NCBI GenBank assembly: GCA_963616935.1
Contig: CAVEMS010000003.1
Coordinates: forward strand, 1 to 64,000
Reading direction: 5' to 3'
Length of the DNA stretch: 64,000 bases
DNA from: UBA4951 sp963616935
Lineage (GTDB): Bacteria; Bacillota_I; Bacilli_A; RFN20; CAG-826
Positions 44,484 to 54,805 of this stretch are shown piece after piece. Every line of letters begins with the position of its first letter. The stretch's first letter is position 1. The notes beneath the pieces were generated by a model. It had not been told where the DNA came from. It did no database searches and worked only from the letters and a program-made list of their open reading frames with translations. The translations under genes were made by a program, and so were the position numbers.

Positions 44484-45983
44484 TTAAGCCTTAAATGGCA
44501 TGATGTATTCGGCGTATCCAGCATCAAGCGAAGAGCTATAGACGCCATTATCGAGTTGTTTAAGATAACGTTCACCGCGATAATAGACGGCCACCGCATT
44601 GTATTCGGTCCCGAAATCGATCTTATAATCCATGACGATATTTTGATCGTCTTTCTTATAGTCCGGATCCAAAGCATTCATGACCATATACATCTTTTGA
44701 TCGTTGCTCTTGTCTATAAGTTCCGTAACAAGCGCCACGCTTCCGGAATTGGCTGTGATGTCATCCTTATCGAATAAGGCGAAACTCTCCTCTTTAATAT
44801 TCGCAAAGCCCGTAGGATAGGCGACTGGGGCGAAGACGAAGGAACTGCTCGCCGAATAATCGAAGTTGGTGATTACTGGAGCGAAATTCTGCATTTCTTT
44901 GCTTATCGTCTGCATCGCGTAATATAGGTTCGTCTTCTCGCCATATTGCGTTATATAGCTCGTTCCGTCGGTGAACCATTCTCCGCTTAAGGAGTTGTTT
45001 TGCTTGCGCCAATAGGTGAAGTAGCCGAACGTTTCAACGCCAAAACCCATATAGGCGTTCATTTGCCACTCCATGCTGGAGAAGGTCGGCGTGGCCATCT
45101 TGTAAGCGCCATTTGTCGTCGCGCCATAGGTTTGGGCGACCGCTTCGAAGGCGATCCCATGTTTTTTCGCCGTGCTCGCGAGCATCTGTAATCCTCTTAA
45201 GTGCGTCGAGAAGATTGAATACGAAGTGCCGTCATATCTCATCGGATAGGAATCCATCAAGATCTTATCCGGCGAAGCGCATTCGATGTATTTATCCAAA
45301 TACGCTTGATACGCCTCTTCCGAACTCATTGATGCGTATTTGTCGGTATAACGCGACACATCGTTTTCCGAGAAAGGGAGAAGGTTGGCTTCGATGTAGC
45401 AATCCTTGCACGCCTTGACGGCTTTATATATCTCGCCGAAGGCAGGAAGTTCCTTATACGTGGGCTCATCGAGTATCATCACGCCGTAAAAAGCCTCATG
45501 ATTCGAATAGTCTTTCATGCATTCCGCCACGTATTCGTTTAGTTCCTCTTGCGAGGCGTATTTCGCGCCTTCACCGATTAACGAAGTTTGGGAGGCCGAC
45601 AATTTTTGGATACGAGAATCGAAGACGATGCAACGGGATATGCCTGCTTCTACACACATATCCATGTTTTTCTTAAGCTGGCTGGTTTCGAATTCCTCTC
45701 CGTTATATGGGTCATTGCCTTGAATTAACATCGTATTCAATCCAGCTTCCTTGTATTCCCTATAACGCTCGACAGTTCGATAGTCCTCGCCCGTCGACAT
45801 AGCTATGCCGTTTTCCGAATAGGTGCCATCGGTAGGTGAAGCGTATGCGAAAGTTATGAATTCGCCACTCTTAGAAGAATAATCAGGCGCTTTTGCTTCC
45901 AAATCCAGTGTGGCGGACTGGCAAGACGCTAACGACATCGCGCCAAGGGAAAGTACCATTAAAACGCATTTGCTTTTTCTCAT
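44484..45983 (-). CDS. Surface lipoprotein, unassigned hydrolase-like family (copy A)
   Basis: The 499-residue product has lipobox MSLASC (Cys21) and then the family shared with two other proteins of the operon. Common marks: FAYASPTDG (45-53), TGEDYRTVERYREYKEAG, QGNDPY, VFDSRI, YGVMILDEP (Asp172-Glu173-Pro174), NLLPF, MDSYP (243-247), YFTYW (321-325). The order suggests a TIM-barrel hydrolase with the Glu of DEP as acid/base, but I cannot place it in a known family. It lacks the GKN modules of copy B. It acts on the cell surface, probably on the glycan bound by the neighbouring proteins. Confidence 0.7.
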   Translation of the reverse strand: MRKSKCVLMVLSLGAMSLASCQSATLDLEAKAPDYSSKSGEFITFAYASPTDGTYSENGIAMSTGEDYRTVERYREYKEAGLNTMLIQGNDPYNGEEFETSQLKKNMDMCVEAGISRCIVFDSRIQKLSASQTSLIGEGAKYASQEELNEYVAECMKDYSNHEAFYGVMILDEPTYKELPAFGEIYKAVKACKDCYIEANLLPFSENDVSRYTDKYASMSSEEAYQAYLDKYIECASPDKILMDSYPMRYDGTSYSIFSTHLRGLQMLASTAKKHGIAFEAVAQTYGATTNGAYKMATPTFSSMEWQMNAYMGFGVETFGYFTYWRKQNNSLSGEWFTDGTSYITQYGEKTNLYYAMQTISKEMQNFAPVITNFDYSASSSFVFAPVAYPTGFANIKEESFALFDKDDITANSGSVALVTELIDKSNDQKMYMVMNALDPDYKKDDQNIVMDYKIDFGTEYNAVAVYYRGERYLKQLDNGVYSSSLDAGYAEYIMPFKA

Positions 45984-48900
45984 GAATTGACCTCCAAGAA
46001 CAAGGCTTCGCCGGCTTCAAGGGATGTCATATATCCCTTAGAGGCGCTGCCTTTTTTGTATATTCCATTCTGATAAATGCCGAATTCATCCGACGAAACG
46101 TTGATTGAAACGTCTGTCTCGCTAGAAGAAGTCGCATATGGATCGTGGATATTGACGATGCAATACATACTGTCATTTCCATTGCTCAATTTGGTCACTA
46201 ATAGCGACGCATTGGAAGAAACGTCGATTCCTGAGATGGTCTCAGAAGAAGCGTCACCGCTAATGGTGGAATTGATGAAAGAGGAACCATCATATTTATA
46301 TTTCGCCAGCTCTTTGCGCAATGTCGTCGTTTCGTTAGTTATCTTTTGCACGGCGTCATAAATCGCCGTCTTCGTTCCATTAGACGTAACGAAAGAAGAA
46401 CCATCAACCCAGAATTCGCTTTCACTATTGGACACCTTTCTCCAATAGGTGAAATACCCAATCGTCTTCATGCCAAACGCCAAAGCGGAATTGTATTGCA
46501 TCCTCATGTCGCTTGCGGAAGGTGGGACAAACACATAATCCCCGCCTTCCCCTTTCGTGCATCCGGAAGATTGAATGACGAGGCCAGGATTCCTATTGTT
46601 CTTCGTGGCGACATCCGAGATGATCTGCACGCCCGGGAAATGCTTGGGGTTAAAGTAATTCGCTTTCGTCGATGAGTTATATCGCAATGGATAGCTATCC
46701 ATTATTATCGTTTTCTGCGGGACTTTGTCGCAGAATTCCTGGATGTAATTGGTATACGCCTGATATTGGCTTATGGAAGTATCCTCGCTTCCGAACAATT
46801 GTTTCTGCGTGGCGTAATATGGAAGCAAATTGCAATATCCTTCATAGGATTCGTCGATCGCTTGCAACGCCGTCTCAATCTCCCCTATGGCGTCGAAATA
46901 CGACGCACTCGGCTCATCGACTAGCATTACGCCAGAGAAAATCGGATGCGTCGAATAGTCTTTCATGTATTCCTCTAACGTCGCTATGAGGGCGTCCATC
47001 GACGCGAATTCCGCGTCTTCGCCAATAAGCGAGGAAGTGCTTTGCGACAGTTTGTATATTCTATTATCGAAGACGATCGCCCGTTTTAAGCCTGCCGCCT
47101 CGGCATTATCGAGATTCTTCTTCGTTTGGCAAGTCGACCAGACCTCGGTGCCGCGATATGGGTCGTTAGCCTGCAATAATAACGTATCCATTCCGGCCTC
47201 TTTGTATTCCTTATACCGCTCGACGGTTCGATAATCCTCACCGGTATCTTTCGAAACTCCATTCTCCGTATATTTGCCATCCGTTGGGCTTGCGTATGCG
47301 AAAGTGTGCATTTCTTCGCCGCTTTGAACGGACTTTCTAGCGATGCTATACGTGAAGTTTATCGCTTCGTGCTGACCATAGAAAACGATGCCGTTATACT
47401 TGGACAAATCAACGGCTTCCAAATCCGAACGAGTGTTGTAATCCTGATCGAAAACGCGTGTCTCAAGCGTGACGGAATTAGTGACGTCGTATAGCGAAAC
47501 GGTGAACTTGACATGCGCCGATGAAACCGAATCCAATGACACCGTGTAACGATATTCGGTGTTCTCATCGAGGTTGTTATAGCCAAACTTGCTATCCCCA
47601 TAAACCGTGATCCTGGATTTGGTGAGGCGGTCTTCGCCTGAAAGCGACCATCTCCTTGGCCCATAGACGGTAAGCCTCTTGTTATAGACGTCATATGCGC
47701 TCTCAGATTTGAGGACGGAGGAGCCTAGATATATGCCTTTATTGGCTGTGCTTATGGCTTGCCCTCCGGCATAGTCGCATAAAAGGCCGACATTAGGAAT
47801 GTTTTTGCCTTTGAAGTTAACGGTTGCTTGAGAACCGGAAACAAAGCCATATTCCCCAACATAAGCGAGCTTCGACTGCGTGCCATCGGATGAGCCGGCG
47901 GCGAGAGTCACGCTTCCGTCGTTTCCGAAAGTGGCGTTTTCGCTGAGTTTGCTCTTTTGGGTCACGAAATAAGAGAAAGTAACGTCTTTGTATTGGCCAT
48001 AGAAGATAATGTTATGCGCATCTTGTAGTAACACCGACGTATCGTGTTGGTTATAGATGGAATTAATAACCGCATTGCCTAGTGAATCACCCGTATCGGC
48101 ATTGTATAGATTGCAGGTTATCTGGACGGAAAGATTATAGGCGAGCGAATCGAGCGATATCGTGTACTTGTAGTTTATCGAATCGGAGAGACAAGAGAAG
48201 CCGAATGGGTTTTTGGAAGTCGGGCTAGGGGTCGCTATGCGATATTCAGAAGGGAAATTCTCCGTTCCCGCTTTAGCCAAACGATATGGGGCATAGACGG
48301 TAAGCCTTTCGTTATATGTCGCACGGTTGTCGCCAGTATCGGAAGCCAAATAAATCCCTTTGCCACCGCCGAATTGCGACCCATATGCGGAATCGGCGAA
48401 TAAGCACACATTCGGCATGTTTTTGCCTTTGAAGAAAATCGTTATTTCCGAACCGATGTTATAATCTCCCTTTAGCCCCAAATAGCCGTGATTCGCGCTT
48501 CTAGAGGTGCCAGAGCCGCTGATCGTGCCTTTCGTGAGGGTGATGGTGCCATCGCTATTCTTCGTGGCGTTACTAGCGACCTCGCTATCGAGAGAATAAT
48601 CGAATTCGGTCGTGAATCCTTGGCCATATATGATGATGTTCTTATTGTCGTAAAGTTTTTCATCGGTGCCATTTTTCGCGGTGTCGATCTGGAGATATTT
48701 CGATACGACCGTGCTACCATGGCTAAAAGTTACCTGGATATTCGCTTTGGTGGTATCGGTGAAATCGAGGATAGAGAAAGACAAATACGAGGATTCGGAA
48801 TCCGAAGAGGAGGAATATCCGGCTCCGCTTAAGGCACTATCGCCATAACGATAAGTCGTCAAATCGCTTGCGCTATTGCTCCAACGATATGGAGCGTATG

Positions 48901-49735
48901 GCATCATCCTGGACGAATTCGTGCTATCCCCGTCCATGTTTTGGATGAAGCTCGTTAAGAATAATATTCCTTTGCCATTCCCTATCGCTTGGCCAGACGC
49001 GGAATCGGCGAATAAGCACACATTCGGCATGTTTTTGCCGGTGAAACTGATCTTAAGCGCGTTCCCAGGCAGGCATTTCCCAGCGATTCCATAATAAGAG
49101 ATATCGCTTCTTGAAGATGTGCCCGATAGCTTAATATGCGAACCGTTTTCCTCAAGCACTCCATAGCGGCTGGAATCCTGATTTCTTAGACAGGTATAGG
49201 TTATGGTCAAGGAAGTGATATTAACGGTTTTTACGCTATAGATCTCATAGGCGTTGATCCAAGATGAAGAAAAGTCGTAGGTGGTTCCCGAAACGATATA
49301 AAAGCCATCTATATTCGCCTGATCTCCGGCATTATTGCCATATAGTTGCGAGGAAGAGCCGGCCAAGTTGAGTCTTAAAGAGTCGGCGGTGTCGAAAACC
49401 GCTTTGAAGGATTTGATGGAAGAGAACTCGACTTTGGGAGTCAAGTATCCATCGGCAAGCATCTTCCCCCAATATCCATCGGCCATCTGGGCGTTATAGA
49501 CGACATGCGCGAAGTCATTTTCTTTGGTGTTCGAAAGGAAAATCCTCTCTTTCCTTGTCCCTACCGCATCGACATCGAGTTTGTTCTCACTCGCGCTAAG
49601 ATTCAAAGTGTAAGTCATCTCTTCCGCTTCTGGAGCGAAAGTCGTCTTCGAAGTTTTAATGAATGCGAACGTGGCCAAAACGCTCGCGGACGCCACTAAG
49701 GCAGACAGAAGCACCGTTTTCTTTATTCTTTTCAT
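45980..49735 (-). CDS. Giant surface protein: three GKN modules plus hydrolase-like domain (copy B)
   Basis: The 1251-residue product has an N-terminal signal/anchor helix (about 7-26), an N-terminal domain to about 190 shared with the 593-residue neighbour, then three tandem modules of about 205 residues (191-382, 383-592, 593-801), each with FxGKN[MI]PNV, a KGI(Y/L)L block, RLTVYxPYR-type text and a final IxxYGQ. Residues 809-1251 are the hydrolase-like domain, with VDEP at 939-942, MDSYP at 1012-1016 and YFTYW at 1094-1098. Modules probably bind glycan and present it to the catalytic end; there is no LPXTG anchor. ATGA overlaps link it to copy A and copy C. Confidence 0.75.
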   Translation of the reverse strand: MKRIKKTVLLSALVASASVLATFAFIKTSKTTFAPEAEEMTYTLNLSASENKLDVDAVGTRKERIFLSNTKENDFAHVVYNAQMADGYWGKMLADGYLTPKVEFSSIKSFKAVFDTADSLRLNLAGSSSQLYGNNAGDQANIDGFYIVSGTTYDFSSSWINAYEIYSVKTVNITSLTITYTCLRNQDSSRYGVLEENGSHIKLSGTSSRSDISYYGIAGKCLPGNALKISFTGKNMPNVCLFADSASGQAIGNGKGILFLTSFIQNMDGDSTNSSRMMPYAPYRWSNSASDLTTYRYGDSALSGAGYSSSSDSESSYLSFSILDFTDTTKANIQVTFSHGSTVVSKYLQIDTAKNGTDEKLYDNKNIIIYGQGFTTEFDYSLDSEVASNATKNSDGTITLTKGTISGSGTSRSANHGYLGLKGDYNIGSEITIFFKGKNMPNVCLFADSAYGSQFGGGKGIYLASDTGDNRATYNERLTVYAPYRLAKAGTENFPSEYRIATPSPTSKNPFGFSCLSDSINYKYTISLDSLAYNLSVQITCNLYNADTGDSLGNAVINSIYNQHDTSVLLQDAHNIIFYGQYKDVTFSYFVTQKSKLSENATFGNDGSVTLAAGSSDGTQSKLAYVGEYGFVSGSQATVNFKGKNIPNVGLLCDYAGGQAISTANKGIYLGSSVLKSESAYDVYNKRLTVYGPRRWSLSGEDRLTKSRITVYGDSKFGYNNLDENTEYRYTVSLDSVSSAHVKFTVSLYDVTNSVTLETRVFDQDYNTRSDLEAVDLSKYNGIVFYGQHEAINFTYSIARKSVQSGEEMHTFAYASPTDGKYTENGVSKDTGEDYRTVERYKEYKEAGMDTLLLQANDPYRGTEVWSTCQTKKNLDNAEAAGLKRAIVFDNRIYKLSQSTSSLIGEDAEFASMDALIATLEEYMKDYSTHPIFSGVMLVDEPSASYFDAIGEIETALQAIDESYEGYCNLLPYYATQKQLFGSEDTSISQYQAYTNYIQEFCDKVPQKTIIMDSYPLRYNSSTKANYFNPKHFPGVQIISDVATKNNRNPGLVIQSSGCTKGEGGDYVFVPPSASDMRMQYNSALAFGMKTIGYFTYWRKVSNSESEFWVDGSSFVTSNGTKTAIYDAVQKITNETTTLRKELAKYKYDGSSFINSTISGDASSETISGIDVSSNASLLVTKLSNGNDSMYCIVNIHDPYATSSSETDVSINVSSDEFGIYQNGIYKKGSASKGYMTSLEAGEALFLEVNS

Positions 49736-51036
49736 AAACCCCTAACCTCAATAAATGTCACTTCGCCGTTTTTAAGCGAGACGACGCATCTCTCACCGTT
49801 CCCATTGGACGTTATGTTCTTTTTCTTGATGCTATACGCCTCGCTATCTCTGAAGCGAACCACCACTTCCCTTGTGCTAGGCGTCGCATCAGGATCATCC
49901 AAATTAAGAAGACCATATAAACGAGACGAACCATTAATCAATTTCGTGACTAATAACGGCGCATCCGTATCAATCTCGATGCCGATCTCTTCCTCAAGCG
50001 AATCGCCTTTCAAAGGAGAATTCATCACGCATGAGGATGAATATTCGTAGTCTTCTAGCAATCTTTCGATTGATTCATATTCTTTGTGGAGAGAGGAAAC
50101 GGCATCGTATATTTCGGTTTTGTTCCCATTTCTAGATATGAATGCCGTCCCATCGGGGAAATATTCGTCATTGGTTTTGTTACACTGCTTCGCCCAATAT
50201 GTGAAATAACTGATTTCATCCGCGCCGAAGCATAAAGCGGCAGCGTATTGATACTCTATAGTTCCTTTGTTTAGCTTTCTGAATTTATCCTTCATATCGA
50301 CTAACATCGCCGTCGATTGAAGGACAAAGCCCTTTTTTCTATGATGTTTTTGGGCTATATCGGAGACTATCTGATAGCCGGAAAAATGGGTATTTATCAA
50401 AAAATCCCTGCAATTCTCGCGTCTAATCGGATATGAATCCATCGTTATCACATCGTGTGGAGTTTTCGAAACGAACTGTTCGATGTAATCGATATACGCT
50501 TCTCTCTGACTATATTCAGAAACCGGAGAAAGCTTTTTCTTGTCGCCATAAAAGGGAAGCAAATTGCATTGGATATAGATATTCGGGCATATCCTTTTCA
50601 AGCATCTTTCGATTTGCCCGATCGAATCGAAGCACTTATAAGAAGGCTCGTCCACTAGCATAACGCCATAGAACGATGAATGTTTGGAATAGTCTTTCAC
50701 GCAGTTCTTTAAGAATGAGGTCAAAGCCTCTTCATCGTCGAAGTCTTTACCTATCAGTCCATCTTCCGTTTTCGATAGATCGTGAATTCTTTTATCAAAG
50801 ACGATGATCTTTTCTATTCCGCCTTTGGCGGCGTTATCCATATTCTTCTTCGTTTGGCTATTTTCCCATTCTTCGCCTAGATACGGATCATTAGCTTGAA
50901 GCAACAAAACGTCTAAGCCAACGTCTTTGTATTCTTTGTATCGAAGTGGCGTTCGGAAATCCTCGCCAACCGAAAAGACCTTACCATCAACATAGTAATT
51001 TCCATCAGTTGGCGAAGAATATCCGTATTTATGCAT
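49732..51036 (-). CDS. Cytoplasmic hydrolase-like protein (copy C)
   Basis: The 434-residue product has the same domain as copies A and B but no signal peptide, starting directly with MHKYGYSSPTDG. It keeps GEDFRTPLRYKEYKDVG, LLLQANDPYLG, KKNMDNA, VFDKRI, YGVMLVDEPS (Asp129-Glu130), CNLLPFY, MDSYP (199-203) and YFTYW (277-281). A C-terminal beta domain of about 100 residues closes the protein. A non-exported version beside exported ones suggests the same bond is cut outside and again after import. GGAG sits 5 bases upstream of the ATG; it lies in the same operon with ATGA overlap downstream. Confidence 0.7.
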   Translation of the reverse strand: MHKYGYSSPTDGNYYVDGKVFSVGEDFRTPLRYKEYKDVGLDVLLLQANDPYLGEEWENSQTKKNMDNAAKGGIEKIIVFDKRIHDLSKTEDGLIGKDFDDEEALTSFLKNCVKDYSKHSSFYGVMLVDEPSYKCFDSIGQIERCLKRICPNIYIQCNLLPFYGDKKKLSPVSEYSQREAYIDYIEQFVSKTPHDVITMDSYPIRRENCRDFLINTHFSGYQIVSDIAQKHHRKKGFVLQSTAMLVDMKDKFRKLNKGTIEYQYAAALCFGADEISYFTYWAKQCNKTNDEYFPDGTAFISRNGNKTEIYDAVSSLHKEYESIERLLEDYEYSSSCVMNSPLKGDSLEEEIGIEIDTDAPLLVTKLINGSSRLYGLLNLDDPDATPSTREVVVRFRDSEAYSIKKKNITSNGNGERCVVSLKNGEVTFIEVRGL

Positions 51037-51038
51037 GC

Positions 51039-52820
51039 TTACTCCGCGATGGTGTAATTAGCGAGAACGTCATTAAGGGTGTCGGCGATATAGACTTTCG
51101 CAGTCAATGCGGCATTGCGGCTCGCATAAGCGACGATGTGGTTACCAGAGACATTCGGAACGTCGGTAGTCGACCTTTCAAGCGTTTGGCTGGCCGTTTT
51201 CGTCAAAGTAGTGCCGCTTACGGTATAGAAATTATAGGTCAGTTGGTATTTCGTCTCGCTGCTCTTTTTGGTGGAGATAGCGAGGAAATAGGTGGCGCTT
51301 ACATCCAGATTGTTGTAACCCGCCTTCTTCATTTCGGCTTGGTTAGCAACCGTTGCATTATTCTTCGTGGTGTCCTTATAGACGCGATAATCGCTTCCAA
51401 CGAAATCGTCTGTCCAGAGGAAGCATTTGTCGGCATCGCTAACAAGCGCCTTATGTCCGCCATCGGTGAAGAAAGCGATCTGCGGTTTGTATTTGCCAGA
51501 GAATTCCATTCCGACATAGGCTCCATTCTCGTATTCGCCGAAATCCAAATAAGGAGTATCTGGATAGGTAGCGTCAGCGGCCCTTCCCGTGAATTTGAGG
51601 GTATTCGTCGTCAAATCGAATGACGCATTATAAGAATCCACCACTTTCATCGTTTTCTTGGTCACCTTGTAATCGAATTCGATCTTCTCGGATTGCCCAT
51701 AGATCAAGAACTTGGTGTTGTTATAGATCTTCGGATCCGTGATAGCCTCTCCATTGCCCTTTGTGGCGGTATCGAATGTCACTTCCTTCGAAACGGTGGT
51801 ATTGCTCGTCACGTCAGTCAAAGAGACATTGATATGGCAAACGGTTGTATCGGTGAAGCTGCCAAGACCGATTTTATACTTATATTCATGGGTATCATCT
51901 AAACTGCCATAACCACAGTTGCCGATAGCGTAGCCTGGACGGCGATAAACCGTCGATCCCAAAGCATTAGTAACGGTATCCAAGCGATATGGGCCATACG
52001 GCATCATACGGGTATAGTTCGCATCGGTCGCATTAACGATGCCTGAAGTCATAAGTGCGACGCCTTCGGCCGAATCGTTTCCAAAGACCCTTCCACCATC
52101 ACTATCGGAGAAAGCGACGACATTAGGAAGGTTCTTTCCAGTGAAGCTAATCTCCACTTCATTATTAACGCCGACATCGCTTAAGGCCAAGCGGGATAGC
52201 CCTTGAGCGCCCGATGTGCTATTCATGATGACGTGACCGTTTGCGTGTTCGATAACGCCATATTCGGCATCGTTACCATTGTCGACACAAGAATATTCGA
52301 CGTCGACGCTCTTGATATCGACGACTCCAGACGCCTTTAGTTCAAAGGTATTCATGCCGTTATCGAAGGAATAGGCGACGCCAGAGGCGATATCTTCGAA
52401 GTGTGAGAGGACGACACTAGGATAAGCGCACGACAGTTGTTCCTTATCGGCGCCGCCATGGACCATAAGCTTCCCTTCGCCCTCATAAACGACGGTTATC
52501 TTTTTCACCCCATGCAATAAGTCATTGATATAGAAATAACCGCCATCGGAAAGAGAGCACCAATAGCCGTCTTTGACGCTTGCTAGGTTATAGACCGCCG
52601 TCAGTTTGTTTTTGCTCGTGGTGAAGACGGATTTGGCCGTCCTTGATGAGATATTCTCAGCGAGTTTGTTGTTATTGGCGTCTAGCAAGAAATGGTATAC
52701 GCTTTCTTCCGCATCCAAAGCGGTGCCACCACCGAAATTCAATTTATTCGCGGCGACCACCGATATCGCCGTCAAAGCGGCGCATGAGCATAATAGCAAC
52801 GCAATTCTTTTCTTATTCAT
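51039..52820 (-). CDS. Exported protein with two GKN modules
   Basis: The 593-residue product has a signal peptide (MNKKRIALLLCSCAALTAIS) with no clean lipobox, and an N-terminal domain like that of copy B (AxVKDGYWCSLSDGGYFYI-type text). Module 1 (about 185-395) has FTGKNLPNVVAFSD, RMMPYGPYRLD and KFLIYGQSEKIEF. Module 2 (about 395-593) is degenerate (EFSGKYKPQIAFFTD, then VAYASRNAALTAKV). No catalytic domain is present, so the role is more likely binding than cutting. The gene abuts copy C (2-base gap) and the 656-residue protein gene. Confidence 0.7.
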   Translation of the reverse strand: MNKKRIALLLCSCAALTAISVVAANKLNFGGGTALDAEESVYHFLLDANNNKLAENISSRTAKSVFTTSKNKLTAVYNLASVKDGYWCSLSDGGYFYINDLLHGVKKITVVYEGEGKLMVHGGADKEQLSCAYPSVVLSHFEDIASGVAYSFDNGMNTFELKASGVVDIKSVDVEYSCVDNGNDAEYGVIEHANGHVIMNSTSGAQGLSRLALSDVGVNNEVEISFTGKNLPNVVAFSDSDGGRVFGNDSAEGVALMTSGIVNATDANYTRMMPYGPYRLDTVTNALGSTVYRRPGYAIGNCGYGSLDDTHEYKYKIGLGSFTDTTVCHINVSLTDVTSNTTVSKEVTFDTATKGNGEAITDPKIYNNTKFLIYGQSEKIEFDYKVTKKTMKVVDSYNASFDLTTNTLKFTGRAADATYPDTPYLDFGEYENGAYVGMEFSGKYKPQIAFFTDGGHKALVSDADKCFLWTDDFVGSDYRVYKDTTKNNATVANQAEMKKAGYNNLDVSATYFLAISTKKSSETKYQLTYNFYTVSGTTLTKTASQTLERSTTDVPNVSGNHIVAYASRNAALTAKVYIADTLNDVLANYTIAE

Positions 52821-52822
52821 TT

Positions 52823-54793
52823 TTATTCTCCTTGTTCTTCTTGTGCTGAAACGAATTTGTAGCTGAATGTGATCGACTTTTCGTGACCGTAGAAAATCAC
52901 GTTCTCGCCTAGGTTCAAAGTGTCCCCATTCACTAGCAGATTGTTAAGTCCACTCATGGTGACGGTTCTATTCGTAACGACCGCGTTAGTGTCTCTATTG
53001 GTTAGTTCGATAGTGAATTTAACCGTATCCGCGGCGAGAGAATCGATCGTTATACTGAAGGCGTAATTCACTCCATCTTCCATATTGGCATAGCCGAGTT
53101 TCGAATCCATTCCGCTTGTGTTGCGGCAACGGGTATCCCAGCCACTACCTTGGTCGACGTTGCTCCAACGATATGGGCCATATGGCATCATTCTCTTCGT
53201 GTTCGTCGTGTCGCCAGAAAGATTAGTGACAAAGCTATTGGCTAGATATATTCCTTGTCCGCCGCCGATCATCTGCCCTTTGTTCGTGTCGCAAAGGAAA
53301 GCGATATTCGGGATATTCTTGCCAGTGTAGTTGACCATTATCTGGTCTCCGACGCCGATGCCGGCATTAAGGCCGACATACGAATCGTCTTGCCTCGTTC
53401 CAGAGTTCAATGTGATGGTGTTGCCATCCAATTCCGCTTTATGGGCAACGATGTCTGCTGAAGGAATAACCTCATTCAAATCATGCATCTTCAGAGTGAT
53501 ATCGCTCTTGAAGGTGCCATAGACGATGATGTTGCCAGAACGCGGTCCGGTATAGCCGGTTATGACCTTATCGAACGAAGCTAATCCAAGCGTTGAACCA
53601 TTCGAGAGAACCTCTTCGAGTTCGAGGATGAGTTCTACGCCGGAAGTGACCTCTTTCGTCGTCACTTTATAACGATAATCTTTGTCATCCGATAGGTTGT
53701 TGAATCCGAAATCGCTTTCCGTCTGCGTCTCGAGGCGGTCGTTATACCCAAGCGCGTTATAGGATGAATAGTCGCTAGGATTACCAGTATCTAATAGATG
53801 ATTCCCATAAACGGTAAGCCTTCCAAGAAGCGCATCATCGGTGACGCCGCTAGAGACATACATTCCTTCCGTTCCGTCGGCTGGGCCGCCGATTGCAGAA
53901 GCGAATAAGCCGATGTTCGGGATGTTTTTGCCGGTGAAATCGAAAGCAAGGCTATTGCCGACCCCATAATCGCCTTCGAAAGCGACATAACTCGGAGTAA
54001 CCGTGTACCCCTCGCTTGTGTCGCCGGTTTTCTTCATCATCGAGATGGTTATCGTCCCATCGGCGTTCTTAGCCGCGTTTTTGTAGACGTTTCCCCATTT
54101 CGCTTTCAAAGTGATAGGCGACTTGACCTCGCTATCGAAATCGTATTTCTCATCGCCTAAATACCAACCCAAGAACTCGTAATTGCCATAAGACTTGGAT
54201 TTGGTGGGCTTAGATGGCTCGACGGCTTTCGATCCATATTCGATACTTTGAGTGGTGACTTCGCCTCCACCATCGCTATCGAAGGTTACATCGTATTTGC
54301 GTTTCGTCGAGGTATACGTGGCCACATATGTAGCGTCTTTCGTGACCGTGGTTATTGCTGGTGACCAAGTCAAAACGTAATCGTATTCATCGCTTGATTC
54401 CTTGGAGATGTCATCGCCGCCATAAACCGGCGTGTCACCATATGAATAATCCGATTCATAGAGGGTGGTCTCGCCATCTTCCGCAAGGAATGTGACGTGG
54501 TACTTCCTTATCTCCTCTTTCCAAACCGCCGACAAGACGAAGCTTGAATGCACAGGAGAGGAGAAGTCATACTCCTTTCCGTCTTTCGCCCAATATTCGA
54601 AAGAATAATTGGATTTCGCAGTGCTTTCTTTCGTTGGGTCCGTCGGTTTAGTCACCGTTTCGCCGTCTTTGACGGTTTGCGAAGCGATGGACGCCACGTC
54701 AAATGAGACCGTCCATTCTTGCTCGGTTGGCGAGCAAGCAGCCAGCAAGCCTACGACAAGAGAGCTTGCGAGAAGAAGTCTTTTCCCTTTCAT
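52823..54793 (-). CDS. Lipoprotein with InlB-type repeats and two GKN modules
   Basis: The 656-residue product has lipobox LLAACSP (Cys20). Residues about 27-245 are three InlB/Flg_new-type repeats (VKDGETVTKPTDP, YSFEYWAKDGKEYDF, FLGWYLGDEKYDFD), which form a stalk. Then come two GKN modules (about 247-460 and 465-650) with FTGKNIPNIGLFAS, RLTVYGNHLL, YTGKNIPNIAFLCD, GGGQGIYLA and RMMPYGPYRW. No enzymatic motif. It resembles in build a surface glycan-binding lipoprotein. It starts 12 bases after the 649-residue lipoprotein gene, with GGATGA-type ribosome site text just upstream. Confidence 0.72.
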   Translation of the reverse strand: MKGKRLLLASSLVVGLLAACSPTEQEWTVSFDVASIASQTVKDGETVTKPTDPTKESTAKSNYSFEYWAKDGKEYDFSSPVHSSFVLSAVWKEEIRKYHVTFLAEDGETTLYESDYSYGDTPVYGGDDISKESSDEYDYVLTWSPAITTVTKDATYVATYTSTKRKYDVTFDSDGGGEVTTQSIEYGSKAVEPSKPTKSKSYGNYEFLGWYLGDEKYDFDSEVKSPITLKAKWGNVYKNAAKNADGTITISMMKKTGDTSEGYTVTPSYVAFEGDYGVGNSLAFDFTGKNIPNIGLFASAIGGPADGTEGMYVSSGVTDDALLGRLTVYGNHLLDTGNPSDYSSYNALGYNDRLETQTESDFGFNNLSDDKDYRYKVTTKEVTSGVELILELEEVLSNGSTLGLASFDKVITGYTGPRSGNIIVYGTFKSDITLKMHDLNEVIPSADIVAHKAELDGNTITLNSGTRQDDSYVGLNAGIGVGDQIMVNYTGKNIPNIAFLCDTNKGQMIGGGQGIYLANSFVTNLSGDTTNTKRMMPYGPYRWSNVDQGSGWDTRCRNTSGMDSKLGYANMEDGVNYAFSITIDSLAADTVKFTIELTNRDTNAVVTNRTVTMSGLNNLLVNGDTLNLGENVIFYGHEKSITFSYKFVSAQEEQGE

Positions 54794-54805
54794 AAGTCAT
54801 CCTCC

